Origin: Rhizobium etli 8C-3
Lineage (GTDB): Bacteria; Pseudomonadota; Alphaproteobacteria; Rhizobiales; Rhizobiaceae
Reading direction: 5' to 3'
DNA: 64,000 nucleotides
NCBI RefSeq assembly: GCF_001908375.1
Contig: NZ_CP017244.1
Span: 1,922,001-1,986,000 of the forward strand
Shown here: one piece after another, positions 1 to 9,800 of the stretch
How the letters are laid out: the number at the start of each line of letters is the position of its first letter
Numbering within the stretch: position 1 is the first letter of the stretch
Translations under genes and position numbers: made by a program
Notes under the pieces: model-generated
What the model was told of the DNA's origin: nothing
The model's input: the letters and a program-made list of their open reading frames with translations, nothing else
Databases searched by the model: none

Positions 1-1744
1 CGTCGAAGCGGTTGCTGATGATCGACAACTGCGCCAGGCGCTGCTGCTCCTTGTCCTGCAGCGAAGAGACGAAAAGGAGCAGGCGCTGCGCAGCTCCCGG
101 ATTCTGCTCAAAGCTGTTGGTACCGGCCTCCCAGCGGGCGACGACATAACCGATTGCATCTGGGCTGCCCTTGAAGGCCGCCTGCTGGAGATAGACGCGC
201 CCCTTGGCGCGGTCAGCCTCGTCCGCCTTGGTCAGCATGTTCAGGCCTGTAACATATGTCGAATAGACCGATCCGAAGATCGCCGCCTTATGGCGCCAGT
301 CGTTTGCCAATTCCACTGAGATCGGCGCGCCCTGTCCGCAGGCAAACATTCCGGCGAGTTTCGCCGCACCGTCAGAATTCCCGGCCGCGGCAGCTTCGCT
401 GAAGAACTGCATGGCTTTATTCAGGTAGTTGGGATCCTTCCTGCCCATCTCCAGGTAGATATTGCCGATCTCGTCACTGGCATCGGAGGAGCCAGCTGCA
501 GCAGCAGCCTGCAGTATCTTCAGCGCCTTCTCGAGATCGTCCTTTGAGGCACCGCTGCTCGCGAGAAACTCGCCATATTGCACAGGCACATCTTCCGAAT
601 GGTCCGGGGCCTGCATGGCGCGCTCGAAGTAGGTTTTCGCCTTCGCGTCGTGGCGGTCACCGCCGAATTCCCCCGAGTAGACTCGCGCTAACCACTCGTC
701 TGCCGGGCGAAGCCCGGCCTCGGCGGCCGCGCCTAGGTACTTCACGGCCAGTGCGAGGTCCTGTGGCACGGAGATGCCGGTCGCATAAGCCTTGCCGAGG
801 CTGAACTGCGCCGAAGACATGCCGCCGTCCGCCGCCTGCTTGAGGTAGGTCATGGACTTCTGGATGTCGATCTGGTCGATCTGGTTCGAGCGGTAAAGTT
901 CGGCTAGGTTCTGCGCCGTTTTCGGATCACCGGTCTTAGCGAAGACTTCCAGCCACTTGAGCGCGGTTTCGATCTCCTTGCTGACGAGGTTGCCGCGCAG
1001 ATAGAGAAAGCCGATCTGGTTCAGTGCCGAGCAATCGCCCTGCTTGACCTGAGCCACGAGTCCGAAAAGGGCGTTGGTCACCGCACTCTTCTTCTCCTCG
1101 TCCGCAGCCTGCGGGTCGAGAGTGATGATGCGCGCATATTCGATCATCCCCTGCGGGTCAGATGCCAGTGCCGACTTTTCTAGGTAGAAGCGCGACTTGG
1201 TCAGATCACGTATCTCGCTCGGGCCATCGTCGCCATAGAGCTGGCCCAGCACGAAAGCCGCACGAGTGCTGCCCGAACCATAGGCGTCTAGTAGATAGGA
1301 CTCCGCTTCCCGAAGTTCGTCGATAGTTGAGCCGTTCTCCATCAGCACGCGTGCGAGCGGAATGACGAAGATGTCGCGGCGAGCCGGATATTTCTTCAAG
1401 CCGGCGCGCAAGAGTTCTTCGGACACGGCAAGCGACTTCTGCACCCGTTCACTGCCCCGACTGTATTCGAGGGCAAGCGCAACGATATCCTGCGATGACA
1501 GGTTAATGTCGCTGATCGAGCCTTTCGCCCAATCCCGATTGAGTTTCACGCGCACCGCTTGATTGGTTAGAGGCTTGCACACAGCCTTGTAATCAAGATT
1601 CGGAGGGTCGAGCGCGATTGCTGGATTGTCGGCCCGCACTGCGGTCGCAAACCCGGCCGAAGCGGCCACGACCGCGACAGCAGCGACTAAAGATAGATTA
1701 AAATGAAATTTGCGCACTCTACTAGTCCCCACTCTCGTGCCCAT
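1..1744 (-). CDS. Sel1-repeat periplasmic protein, AlgK-like, partial (runs off left edge)
   Basis: The frame stays open from about 1744 down to base 1, so the 3' end lies outside the window. A signal peptide is visible (RKFHFNLSLVAAVAVVAAS then an Ala-rich cleavage region). The rest is helical with Sel1/TPR-like units, for example around FYLEKSALASDPQGMIEYA and YLKQAADGGMSSAQFSLGKA. In Pseudomonas the Sel1 lipoprotein AlgK links AlgX/AlgG to the AlgE porin; a similar scaffold role is inferred here. The gene starts about 12 bases after algF and is the last visible gene of the alginate operon. The start may be the ATG at 1744 or the GTG at 1717, which has a GGGGA upstream and gives the cleaner signal peptide. 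No lipobox Cys is seen. Confidence 0.8.
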   Translation of the reverse strand, partial: MGTRVGTSRVRKFHFNLSLVAAVAVVAASAGFATAVRADNPAIALDPPNLDYKAVCKPLTNQAVRVKLNRDWAKGSISDINLSSQDIVALALEYSRGSERVQKSLAVSEELLRAGLKKYPARRDIFVIPLARVLMENGSTIDELREAESYLLDAYGSGSTRAAFVLGQLYGDDGPSEIRDLTKSRFYLEKSALASDPQGMIEYARIITLDPQAADEEKKSAVTNALFGLVAQVKQGDCSALNQIGFLYLRGNLVSKEIETALKWLEVFAKTGDPKTAQNLAELYRSNQIDQIDIQKSMTYLKQAADGGMSSAQFSLGKAYATGISVPQDLALAVKYLGAAAEAGLRPADEWLARVYSGEFGGDRHDAKAKTYFERAMQAPDHSEDVPVQYGEFLASSGASKDDLEKALKILQAAAAAGSSDASDEIGNIYLEMGRKDPNYLNKAMQFFSEAAAAGNSDGAAKLAGMFACGQGAPISVELANDWRHKAAIFGSVYSTYVTGLNMLTKADEADRAKGRVYLQQAAFKGSPDAIGYVVARWEAGTNSFEQNPGAAQRLLLFVSSLQDKEQQRLAQLSIISNRFD

Positions 1745-1755
1745 CCGTTCTGAAG

Positions 1756-2418
1756 TTATCGGTCGATGCCCGTCGCTGCCAGGAAACCGGTCGGACCGTT
1801 CGGGGTCTCAACGACGACGATGTTCTGTCTGTCCTTAGCGGTCAGAGAAACCTTCTCTAGCTCGGTGACCTTCCTGTCCCCCTCAGAGACTGCCAAGCCG
1901 ATGTCGATGACCGGCAGCTCCTTGGATGCCATGGCGGCCGGCGCAAGATCCTTGAACAGCACCTTGCTGTCGCCGTTGAGGAGCAGCGACAGGTTCGCCG
2001 GCTTTGTCGAGAAATTGTAGAAGCTTAAAGCTGACTTGGAGGGATTTTCGACCTCCTTATCGGGAATAACAACGATGCCTTGTTGCCCGGCGCCGTCCGC
2101 GCCGACCGCCACGGTGTAGAATTTGCCGGGCTCGAGCTTAACCTCGGTGGAGGTCGAATCGTCGGAAATCTTATAGGAGCCGTTGGCGATCAGCTTGTAA
2201 TTCGACAGTGCGACAGGATCCACGTCAAACTTCTGACCCGAGAAATCGAGACTCACCCCGTCCTTCAGCTTCACATTGAGGAAGCGAACGAGGCTTTTGT
2301 CAGCCGGGATCGGCGCATCATAGAGCCCGGCGTCGTTTGCCAGCACGTGCGTCGAGGAGATGCCCACGGCGGCTCCCAAGACGAGCGTAATACGGATTGC
2401 TTGGATTTTGCGTTTCAT
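1756..2418 (-). CDS. algF: Alginate O-acetyltransferase component AlgF
   Basis: A 220-residue exported protein, close to the roughly 216 residues of Pseudomonas AlgF. It has a signal peptide starting MKRKIQAIRITLVLG and a mature start DAGLYDAPIPADKSLVRFLN, matching the AlgF pattern of a Tyr/Pro-rich start followed by a beta-rich domain. AlgF works in the periplasm with AlgI, AlgJ and AlgX to add acetyl groups to mannuronate residues. I chose the start at 2418: it lies 17 bases after the algX stop, while an upstream start would lengthen the protein by 22 residues ahead of the signal peptide. AlgI and AlgJ are absent from the window; they may lie further left. Confidence 0.85.
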   Translation of the reverse strand: MKRKIQAIRITLVLGAAVGISSTHVLANDAGLYDAPIPADKSLVRFLNVKLKDGVSLDFSGQKFDVDPVALSNYKLIANGSYKISDDSTSTEVKLEPGKFYTVAVGADGAGQQGIVVIPDKEVENPSKSALSFYNFSTKPANLSLLLNGDSKVLFKDLAPAAMASKELPVIDIGLAVSEGDRKVTELEKVSLTAKDRQNIVVVETPNGPTGFLAATGIDR

Positions 2419-2435
2419 GATCTCATCCCCATTCT

Positions 2436-3851
2436 TTAATTGGACGTTGCCGCATTCTGGAAAATGCGTTCTGGGTAACGGCACAGTTTCACCGAGCCCG
2501 CCGATTTTGCCGCTCCCTCAATCTGGAGGCGAACATGGACAGGTGCATTCCGGGTCCCACCGGGGAGCCCCTGATAAAGCTTGGCAAGTCCGCTCACGCG
2601 CGACGGATTTTCGAAGGAAACCTTCTTGGCGGGACCATTGGCGTAGCTGTAGCTCGACTGGAACCCGGTCAGCGCTTTGTTGGTAAACGTGTAGGCGAGA
2701 TAATGATCGGATGCCTTGCCAACCAACGCAGGCAAATCAAGATCAATCGTATCGGTCTCATCAAACGTCTTCTCGGCAAGCTTAAATCTATCGTCACAAT
2801 CACCGACAATTGCAGGAGCGATCGCCTCGTCAAGATAGTCCACGCTTCGTAGCACCGACTGGAGATCCGAGTATTCCCACACCAGTATTTCAGGCTTCTT
2901 GGCCAAACCGTTGGCGTTCTGCGTCCAGCCGTAAATCGACTGTGTCAAACCACCTCCAGCAATCGAGAAGCCAGATACATCGTGGTTCAGTGCTTCCCGA
3001 AGGAAGCCGTTGAAGTTGAAATCCATCCGTTCATCAGTAAAAGACGTGCCGACGACATGAACGAGCTCTCGGCCTGGCGTGTCGCCCTCGGTCAGCAGGG
3101 CATCCAAGTTATCGACATTGCGCTTGGTCGAATAGCCGGTGACGCTTTCAGTAGGGATCTTCTCTTGGCAAATCTCATTGAGCGCTTTGCCCATATTAAA
3201 GCGTATCGGAGAGGCTTTGCCAGTCAGTTCAGTCTTGAACTCAACGGTGTCAGTAAGGTTGCCAGCTAGGCCACTGATCTTCTCCGCCAGAGCCTTGGCG
3301 ACAACTTGCGCACCCTCCGGCGTCCAGTGAATATCCCGCTTCAGATAATAGGCACCCCAGTCGAAATCCGATTTGGTGTCTTTGATTTTAGTAATGTCGA
3401 CTGCATCGATCCCGACATCGCGCAAAGACTGAACCATCGCTCGGAACTGCTCGGCGGAAAAAGCCGGATCGTAGAACATGTCAGAAAGTATGCCGTCATT
3501 GGGGATAAACTGCGCACCGGCAACGCCACGGGGCAGCATCGGCACTAAAATGAGGTGAATGCCTCGATGGCGCAGGGCGTCGTTCACGTGCTTGAACGCA
3601 TCCAGCGTTTCCACAGACAGCTCATACATGTTCTCCATGTCGCCTTCGCGGAAGAACCAGCCGCCATAACCTTGATACATCTTTACTGCTATCGAAGTTT
3701 GAGGTGACTTTTCCTCAAGCCCTTCGCACTTGTAGAGTATTTCACCGGCCGACACGGAAGCCGCGGAAAGAGCGCACGTAAGAACTGCCATGCCGACTAG
3801 AGAAAGGACGCTCAATAAACGCGTCGTGCTGAAGGAGCTCGCTTGCATCAT
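2436..3851 (-). CDS. algX: Alginate O-acetyltransferase AlgX (SGNH domain plus carbohydrate-binding domain)
   Basis: 471 residues, against 474 in P. aeruginosa AlgX; AlgJ is about 390, so AlgX is the better name. After a signal peptide (to about residue 35) comes an SGNH-like domain with D173/H175 in DIHWTP and S270 in GTSF; these correspond to the catalytic Asp174, His176 and Ser269 of AlgX. Cysteines at 42, 228, 352 and 457 match the two AlgX disulfide pairs (44-229, 347-460). The C-terminal 120 residues are the carbohydrate-binding module. AlgX transfers acetyl to alginate in the periplasm. It overlaps the upstream algK-like stop by 4 bases, implying translational coupling. Confidence 0.92.
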   Translation of the reverse strand: MMQASSFSTTRLLSVLSLVGMAVLTCALSAASVSAGEILYKCEGLEEKSPQTSIAVKMYQGYGGWFFREGDMENMYELSVETLDAFKHVNDALRHRGIHLILVPMLPRGVAGAQFIPNDGILSDMFYDPAFSAEQFRAMVQSLRDVGIDAVDITKIKDTKSDFDWGAYYLKRDIHWTPEGAQVVAKALAEKISGLAGNLTDTVEFKTELTGKASPIRFNMGKALNEICQEKIPTESVTGYSTKRNVDNLDALLTEGDTPGRELVHVVGTSFTDERMDFNFNGFLREALNHDVSGFSIAGGGLTQSIYGWTQNANGLAKKPEILVWEYSDLQSVLRSVDYLDEAIAPAIVGDCDDRFKLAEKTFDETDTIDLDLPALVGKASDHYLAYTFTNKALTGFQSSYSYANGPAKKVSFENPSRVSGLAKLYQGLPGGTRNAPVHVRLQIEGAAKSAGSVKLCRYPERIFQNAATSN

Positions 3852-6800
3852 TTCGAAACTCCTGCACGGGCTTCCTTGACGTAGGAGTTTTTCAGGCGTC
3901 GCGCGAACTGGCTGCCCAGTTCCTCGGCGTGGTCGAGCAGGGCGAAAATCTCATCCTTGTTGGCGACCTTGTCACGGCCGTAGAGAAGAACGGCCTTGCG
4001 CAGGATCATGTCCGGAACTTCGGCCGCAACGAGCGCATTGAGCCAATGTTCGGCCTCGGGGTTCTGGTTGGTCGGGTTTTTGATGAAATAGTAGTAGTAG
4101 AGCTGGATCATCGCGTCGGTGTTACCGAGCGTGGCAGCCTTCTCCAGCCAGGCCACGCCCTTTTGCTCGTTCTGCACGGCACCCGCACCGGCAAGATAAC
4201 TCCGGCCCATCTCCGTCATCGCGGTGACGGATCCGTTGAGCGCGGCCTTGATGTAATAGGCGAAGGCTCGCGATTCATAGACGCGGGAGCTCGGCCCTTT
4301 GGAATAGCTGCGCGCCAGTGCCAGCGCGCTACGGTTAGATCCCATGAAGGCCAGATCCCGATAGAGCGCCTCGGCCCGATCGCGATCCATCTCGACATCC
4401 TGACCGAAATAATAATTTGTAGCGATGCTGTTTAAGGCTTCCTCATTGCCGAGTTCAGCCGCCTGCTTCGTCAGTTGGTCGGCCTTGGCGAAGTCCTTGG
4501 ACCTGTATTGTCCGTTCAGATACTGCCGGGCAAGGAACATACGAAGATTGCCATTGGTCGGCAGATGCTGCAGTGCGCCTTCGACCGTGTGGATCAAAAA
4601 GCGGAAGCTCTCGTCGCCGACGGCGTTGGGATTGACGTTGACAGCGACGCGCGTGAGCGGCCCGCCTTGTCCACGTTCGGCAAGGATGTTGCACCAGCCG
4701 ACTACCTTGCGAAAGTTTAGCTCGCGGCTCGAGGGCCATTTCTGGCGGAGCTTGAACGCGGCGATGATTGCATTGACATCACCCCGATCGGCGAGTTGTG
4801 CTAGCTGCGCTAGAATCGGTTCCGCAAAATCTTCGCTGAGGCCATCCTCCTGCGTTAGTTGCTGAACGAAGCCGAGAAGAGTGGCATCATCGCCGTTGAA
4901 GGAGACGACGACATCTTTCATTTGTCGATGCGCTTCCGCCGCATCCAGTTTGCCGGCCGCCCGCCTGACTTGGACCAAGAGAAAGCGGCCAGTGGGCAGT
5001 TCCAGCATTTCCGGCGTGTTCAGCAGGACCTCGGCCTTGTCGAACTGCTTGAGCGCAAAATCGATCTTAGCAAGCTCCACATTACTTTCCGGCGTCAGGA
5101 TGCGCGAATCGAAATTTGCGTAGACATCGGCAAGACGCTTGAGCTTGTCGGCACTGCCCGTCGAAAGCGCGACTTCGGCAGCATCCGGACCGGCGGTAAA
5201 ATAGCCTCGCGACAGCGCATTCAGAAGCAGAGTGAACCCGGCTTCCGGGTCGGCTTCGAACTGCGGCGCGCCCTTGGCCAGCAGCACGCCATATTCCTTC
5301 ATCGCCCACAGATTTTGCTCGTCCGCCAGCTCGCGGACCTCGGCATAATAGGATGAGTAATTCAGCGTAACTTCGAGATCTTGCCGGACCAGCTTGGCAA
5401 GCGCCTCGCGCAGCTTGAGCTGCATCTCGGGCGAATCCGAATACTGCTGTTTCAATCCCTCGTAGATCGACCGGGCCCGGGCCGGTTCTTCCTTGACCAG
5501 GCGCCCCTCACGAAAGATATCACCGAGGATGAGGCCTACCGAAAGGTCACCTGCGTCATAGGCGCTCGACAGTTCGGCGACGAGCCGCTCCGGCGGGATG
5601 GGCATCGCCGCCGATGTCGCATAGTAGCCCGCCTTCTCGGCGCTGACGACTACGCGAGCCAGACGACCGATGACCGACGATTTTCCGCTCTTCCAGATGT
5701 CCAGGTAGATCGGCAGGGCGTATTTTGCGATCAGGCTGTCCGACAGGTTAATGCGAGCGAAGCGATCGGCTACGACGAGGCGCTCTTGCCCCGCCTCGGC
5801 GGCGCCGTCCAGCATGCGGTCCATAGCAGCGGTGGCGCGGGCCAGATCTTTCTCGACATAGATGCCCTGGTAATAGAGCTTGGCGATCAGATAATTGGCG
5901 CGGTAGCTGCTGGCCTCGTCGAGCAGCGACACGGCCCACTTGGAATCCGCCTCATCGAAGCCGTAGACGTTCTCATCAACCAAGTCGAGCGCGATAAGCT
6001 CGGCTGCGCGGCTCGAGCCGCCGTCGACGAGCGTCCAGATCATATGACGCAGCTCGTCCTTTCCGAGGGTGGAAAAAAGCACATCCCGGTTCTTCTCGAT
6101 GATTCCGGCGACGCTGTCGCTGCCGTAACCGGCGGCCAGCTCCAGCAACGACTTGAGCACATCGGGGTGCTGTTGTGCATCGAAGGAGGAGGCATAGCGC
6201 CCAGCGAGGCGGATAACCGCGCTGTCGCGGTCGAGTGCCGATAAGTTGGCCATCAGCACAATCTGGCTGCGCAGCGTATCGACTTCGGCGGAGTTCTGAC
6301 GATTGAGAAGCTGAAGCAGCTCGAAAGCTGCATCTAGTGAGCCCCTTGACATCTTGTCGCGTAGGGCCGCTTCGCTGTCTGTGGCAAGATCCTGCGCTTG
6401 TCCACCGACGCCGGACGGAGCCTGAATAGCTGGTTCGGCAGGGTGCAACGCAGCGCGCAGAGCTTGCGCTTCTCCTTCGTTTGCCGCCCCGCCCTTGCGC
6501 AACAACAGCTCGGCGAGTCCCGCCGTCACCTTGGCATTGATCTTGGTATCGCCGGCCACCAGCAGGCTGCGATAGACGGCGATGGCCGCATCGATGTCGG
6601 CAATCCTCAAGGGGTTGTGATCGTTGGCGATCCGTCCGCGCTCCAGCAGCCGAGCATAGGCCAGGAGAGCGCCCGCCTCCGTCGTGGTCCTGTAGTCGGC
6701 GAGCATCTTCTGCTCGGCCTGATAGGCCTTCTTCGCCTCGGCCGCCAATCGTCGCGGCATTTCAGACGCCGTCGTAGCCGGCGCCACGCCGAAGATTATC

Positions 6801-6865
6801 ACCGAAGACGCCAATGCGGTGAGCAACGTCGCGGAGAGGCGTGATTTTCTCGTTGCGAGATTCAT
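3848..6865 (-). CDS. algK: Large Sel1/TPR-repeat periplasmic protein, AlgK-like
   Basis: 1005 residues from the start at 6865, which has a GGGGAGTGAGAGG purine run just upstream and lies 4 bases after the algG stop. A signal peptide (MNLATRKSRLSATLLTALAS) precedes an almost wholly helical protein with many Sel1-type units, clearest in the C-terminal 250 residues (for example ALYRDLAFMGSNRSALALA and AWLEKAATLGNTDAMIQLY). Pseudomonas AlgK is a Sel1 outer-membrane lipoprotein of about 450-475 residues, so this is more than twice as long, and it lacks an obvious lipobox. By position between algG and algX it is probably the scaffold that holds the periplasmic modification complex. The symbol rests on fold and context rather than close identity. 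Confidence 0.75.
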   Translation of the reverse strand: MNLATRKSRLSATLLTALASSVIIFGVAPATTASEMPRRLAAEAKKAYQAEQKMLADYRTTTEAGALLAYARLLERGRIANDHNPLRIADIDAAIAVYRSLLVAGDTKINAKVTAGLAELLLRKGGAANEGEAQALRAALHPAEPAIQAPSGVGGQAQDLATDSEAALRDKMSRGSLDAAFELLQLLNRQNSAEVDTLRSQIVLMANLSALDRDSAVIRLAGRYASSFDAQQHPDVLKSLLELAAGYGSDSVAGIIEKNRDVLFSTLGKDELRHMIWTLVDGGSSRAAELIALDLVDENVYGFDEADSKWAVSLLDEASSYRANYLIAKLYYQGIYVEKDLARATAAMDRMLDGAAEAGQERLVVADRFARINLSDSLIAKYALPIYLDIWKSGKSSVIGRLARVVVSAEKAGYYATSAAMPIPPERLVAELSSAYDAGDLSVGLILGDIFREGRLVKEEPARARSIYEGLKQQYSDSPEMQLKLREALAKLVRQDLEVTLNYSSYYAEVRELADEQNLWAMKEYGVLLAKGAPQFEADPEAGFTLLLNALSRGYFTAGPDAAEVALSTGSADKLKRLADVYANFDSRILTPESNVELAKIDFALKQFDKAEVLLNTPEMLELPTGRFLLVQVRRAAGKLDAAEAHRQMKDVVVSFNGDDATLLGFVQQLTQEDGLSEDFAEPILAQLAQLADRGDVNAIIAAFKLRQKWPSSRELNFRKVVGWCNILAERGQGGPLTRVAVNVNPNAVGDESFRFLIHTVEGALQHLPTNGNLRMFLARQYLNGQYRSKDFAKADQLTKQAAELGNEEALNSIATNYYFGQDVEMDRDRAEALYRDLAFMGSNRSALALARSYSKGPSSRVYESRAFAYYIKAALNGSVTAMTEMGRSYLAGAGAVQNEQKGVAWLEKAATLGNTDAMIQLYYYYFIKNPTNQNPEAEHWLNALVAAEVPDMILRKAVLLYGRDKVANKDEIFALLDHAEELGSQFARRLKNSYVKEARAGVSK

Positions 6866-6869
6866 CCTC

Positions 6870-9800
6870 TCACTCCCCTTGTTGTGCGTTGAACGCAGCC
6901 GATTGCGGCGAGCCCGCAGCGTCGATGCAATAATTGGTCGAGGCCCCGTCGGCACGGAATTCCGGTTGCAGGGACTGCGGAATGATGATGCCGTTCTGCG
7001 CCAGTGCGCACTGCTTCTTCACTGGAATGCGCGGCAAGCAGACGGAGCGCACCAGCACGCCGGTCTTCATGCTGCGCGTGACGACGTCGAGCCCGAGCGA
7101 CTTGAGATCGCCCGAAACGTAGCGAGGGAGCTGGTCGATGAACTTGTTGCCGTAGAATATCGCCTCGGACGCTCCGCGGGTCATCAGACCCACGCGGTTG
7201 TTCTCGAGAAGGTTGTCACGGGCAGCAACCGTTGCGATGGGATAATACGGGTCCTCGGCGAAATCGCGGAACTCACTCTGCTCTGCGACCTTGAGGTTGT
7301 CGATATAGGCTTCGATGCCGGCCGCCTTGTTCTGACGGATCTGGTTGCCCTCAACATGAACGTCCCAGGAATTGCGTACCTTCACGCCAGATCGGCCATT
7401 GCTATAGAACATGTTGCTGTCGACGAGAGCGCAGGGACTTTCCATCGCGGCGAAACCGTCGCCTTCGTTCCGGCTCGCATCGTTGGCATAGACGATTGTG
7501 CCGTAGCTCTGCCGGTCAAGCATGATACCGGACCCGTGGTTTTCGAACGAAAGGTTGCCGAGGATGAAGCTGTCGTCGACCTCGCGCGAAATGATGATGC
7601 CGTGCTTCTTCTGCGTCCCGTAGGCGGTGTTGTAAGCCATCATCAGGTTCTTCGACCGGTCGTGCGGGTCGAGGCCATAAATCACGCCGTTGACCAGCTC
7701 GTTGCCGACGAAGACGATGTCCTTCGCCTCGAACGCGTAGAAACCGTAATAGAGGTTCTCGAACGAGTTGTTGATGAAATAGCCGGTTGGCGCGGGGGCC
7801 TGGACCTTGCGGGCCAATGTGTCGGTCGAACCGGAGGACAGCGACATGCCGTAAGTGCGGCCGCCGGCGTAGCCCAGCGCGACGAAGCGGGAATCCACGG
7901 CAAGGGTTTCGCTGCCGCTCCAGCTGAGGATGAAGGGACGGAAGAAGATGCCCTTCTCGTGGTCGTAGACATAGCTTGGCTGACCCGTCGTGACATCCAC
8001 CGATGAGACGGTCACGCCATCGAAATAGATATTGCCGCTGTTGACGATGAAGGCGCCGGCCCTGGTATTGAGCTTCAGCGACTTGATCTCCTGGCCGCTG
8101 ACGACCAGCGAGGCACCGTCGTTGACGGCGAGCGGCACGTTCAGCGTAACCTCGCTGCCGTCAAGCGAGATGGCGTCCGGATCGGTCGCTCGAACCTGGG
8201 CGATGAGCTCGCTCATCGTCAGCACCCCACGCGTGACGAAGATGATGCGTGGAACGGTCGATTCAGAATTGAGGTAGAGATATTCGCGGACACCGAGGTT
8301 GATGATCTCATCGAAATGCTCAGACGAGAAGCGGATCAGGCGGGTGGCGCGCGTCTCGCCGCGCTTGGAAATGTCGGCAAGCGCCTCGTTCGCCTCCCGT
8401 AGCGGCGGCACAGGAATCCTCGAGGTGTTCGCTTCGCGCCCGAGCAGCAGGTTGGGCATGAAGGGCCGGGCAGCCATCGGCAGGCTGTTTTCCTTCGATG
8501 AGGACAGGGCGATTCGCCCGTCGCTGATGGTTGATGTTCCGCCGAAGTCGAGCGCATCGGGCACAGACTTTGCCGGCGCGGTGGCGCTGTTCAGCCAGCC
8601 CTTGTCGTCCAGCACGCTGGCGCGGGCCTCGGCCAAGCGGCGGAACTCGCCGACCCGTGCCTTGTAGTCGGATATTGCCTTTACGCGAGTAGTCCCGACG
8701 TCGACATTGCCGAAGATGGCGTTCGCCTCGTCGACGGCGACCTTCTCGGCATCGGCGGCAGTGGCAAGCGGAGCTCCGGACAGGCCGCTTGCTGCCAGAT
8801 AACGCGCATAGCGCGCCAGCGCCTCGCCCCGCAGCTTGGCGGGCTCGGTTACCCGACCTAAGGAGGCAGCAAGGAGCGCCTGCCCCTCGCCCGAAGTCGA
8901 CGGCAACAGCTCGCCGATAGCGGCGACAAAGTCGGTACCGCTGCCCTCAGTACCACGGAAACCGGCAAAGTCAGTTACGCCGAGCGCGACCGCCTGTCTA
9001 AGATCGGCATCTGACCCGCCACGGACGAATTCAGCAAGCAGTTCCCGACGGCCGGCATATTGCCAGAGCCGTGTCGCCACTTGCGACAGCAAGGCAACGT
9101 CGTCGCCGCTGGAACTATCGAGGTTCGAGAGAGCCGCCGCATTGGGAATTTCTCCGTTGATCAAGCTCGCAGCCACGTGCAAAGCCTTTGTCGCGGCCGG
9201 CCCGTTGGCGATCGCTTTTGCCTCGATCGGCTGGTCGACGGGAAGGGAAAAGATCGTCCTGATGTCGGCACGCAGTGCGCTGATTTGCGAGATTTTCGCC
9301 GCACCCGGTATGTCCTGTCCCTGCGCCAGGATGAAAGCGGAATCATTAACGATTTCAATATCGCGGAATAATGCCACGACCTTCCCGTCGCTGAGTTGCA
9401 GCTGTCTCGACTTGACGGCACCAACAACGAGCTCCACCAGGACCTTCACGTAATTGTCGTAGCCGGCTATGGAGAAGCTGTGGATGAGCTCGAGATAGCT
9501 ATCGACGGCAACGGCCGGCGGCAGCGCCAGATTGAGCGCCCTGTCATAGCCCACCAGCGGCCGCTCATCCCGGATGTCGGCCGTGACCGCATCCGACACC
9601 AGCCGGTTGCGAATCGCCTCGTCCTTTTCTGCCAGGGTCAGAAGCTCGAAGGCACGCGTATCGAGGCTGAGCCGCGCTCGCTCGTGAAGTGCCGCGATAT
9701 CGCCCACAGCCTTGACGCCGTGCGCACGTTCCACAGCATCGACCCATGCGGACAGGACGAGGTTGACGGAGTCGGAGGCGGTATCGCGGGCATGCCGGAT

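Noticed and set aside
2436..3851. Naming this gene algJ
   Set aside because: The length, four conserved cysteines and the C-terminal carbohydrate-binding module fit AlgX; AlgJ is about 80 residues shorter and lacks the module.
6819..8006. A long plus-strand open frame (395 codons) opposite algG
   Set aside because: It is antisense to the epimerase beta-helix, has no family signature and reflects the GC-rich codon pattern of the true gene.
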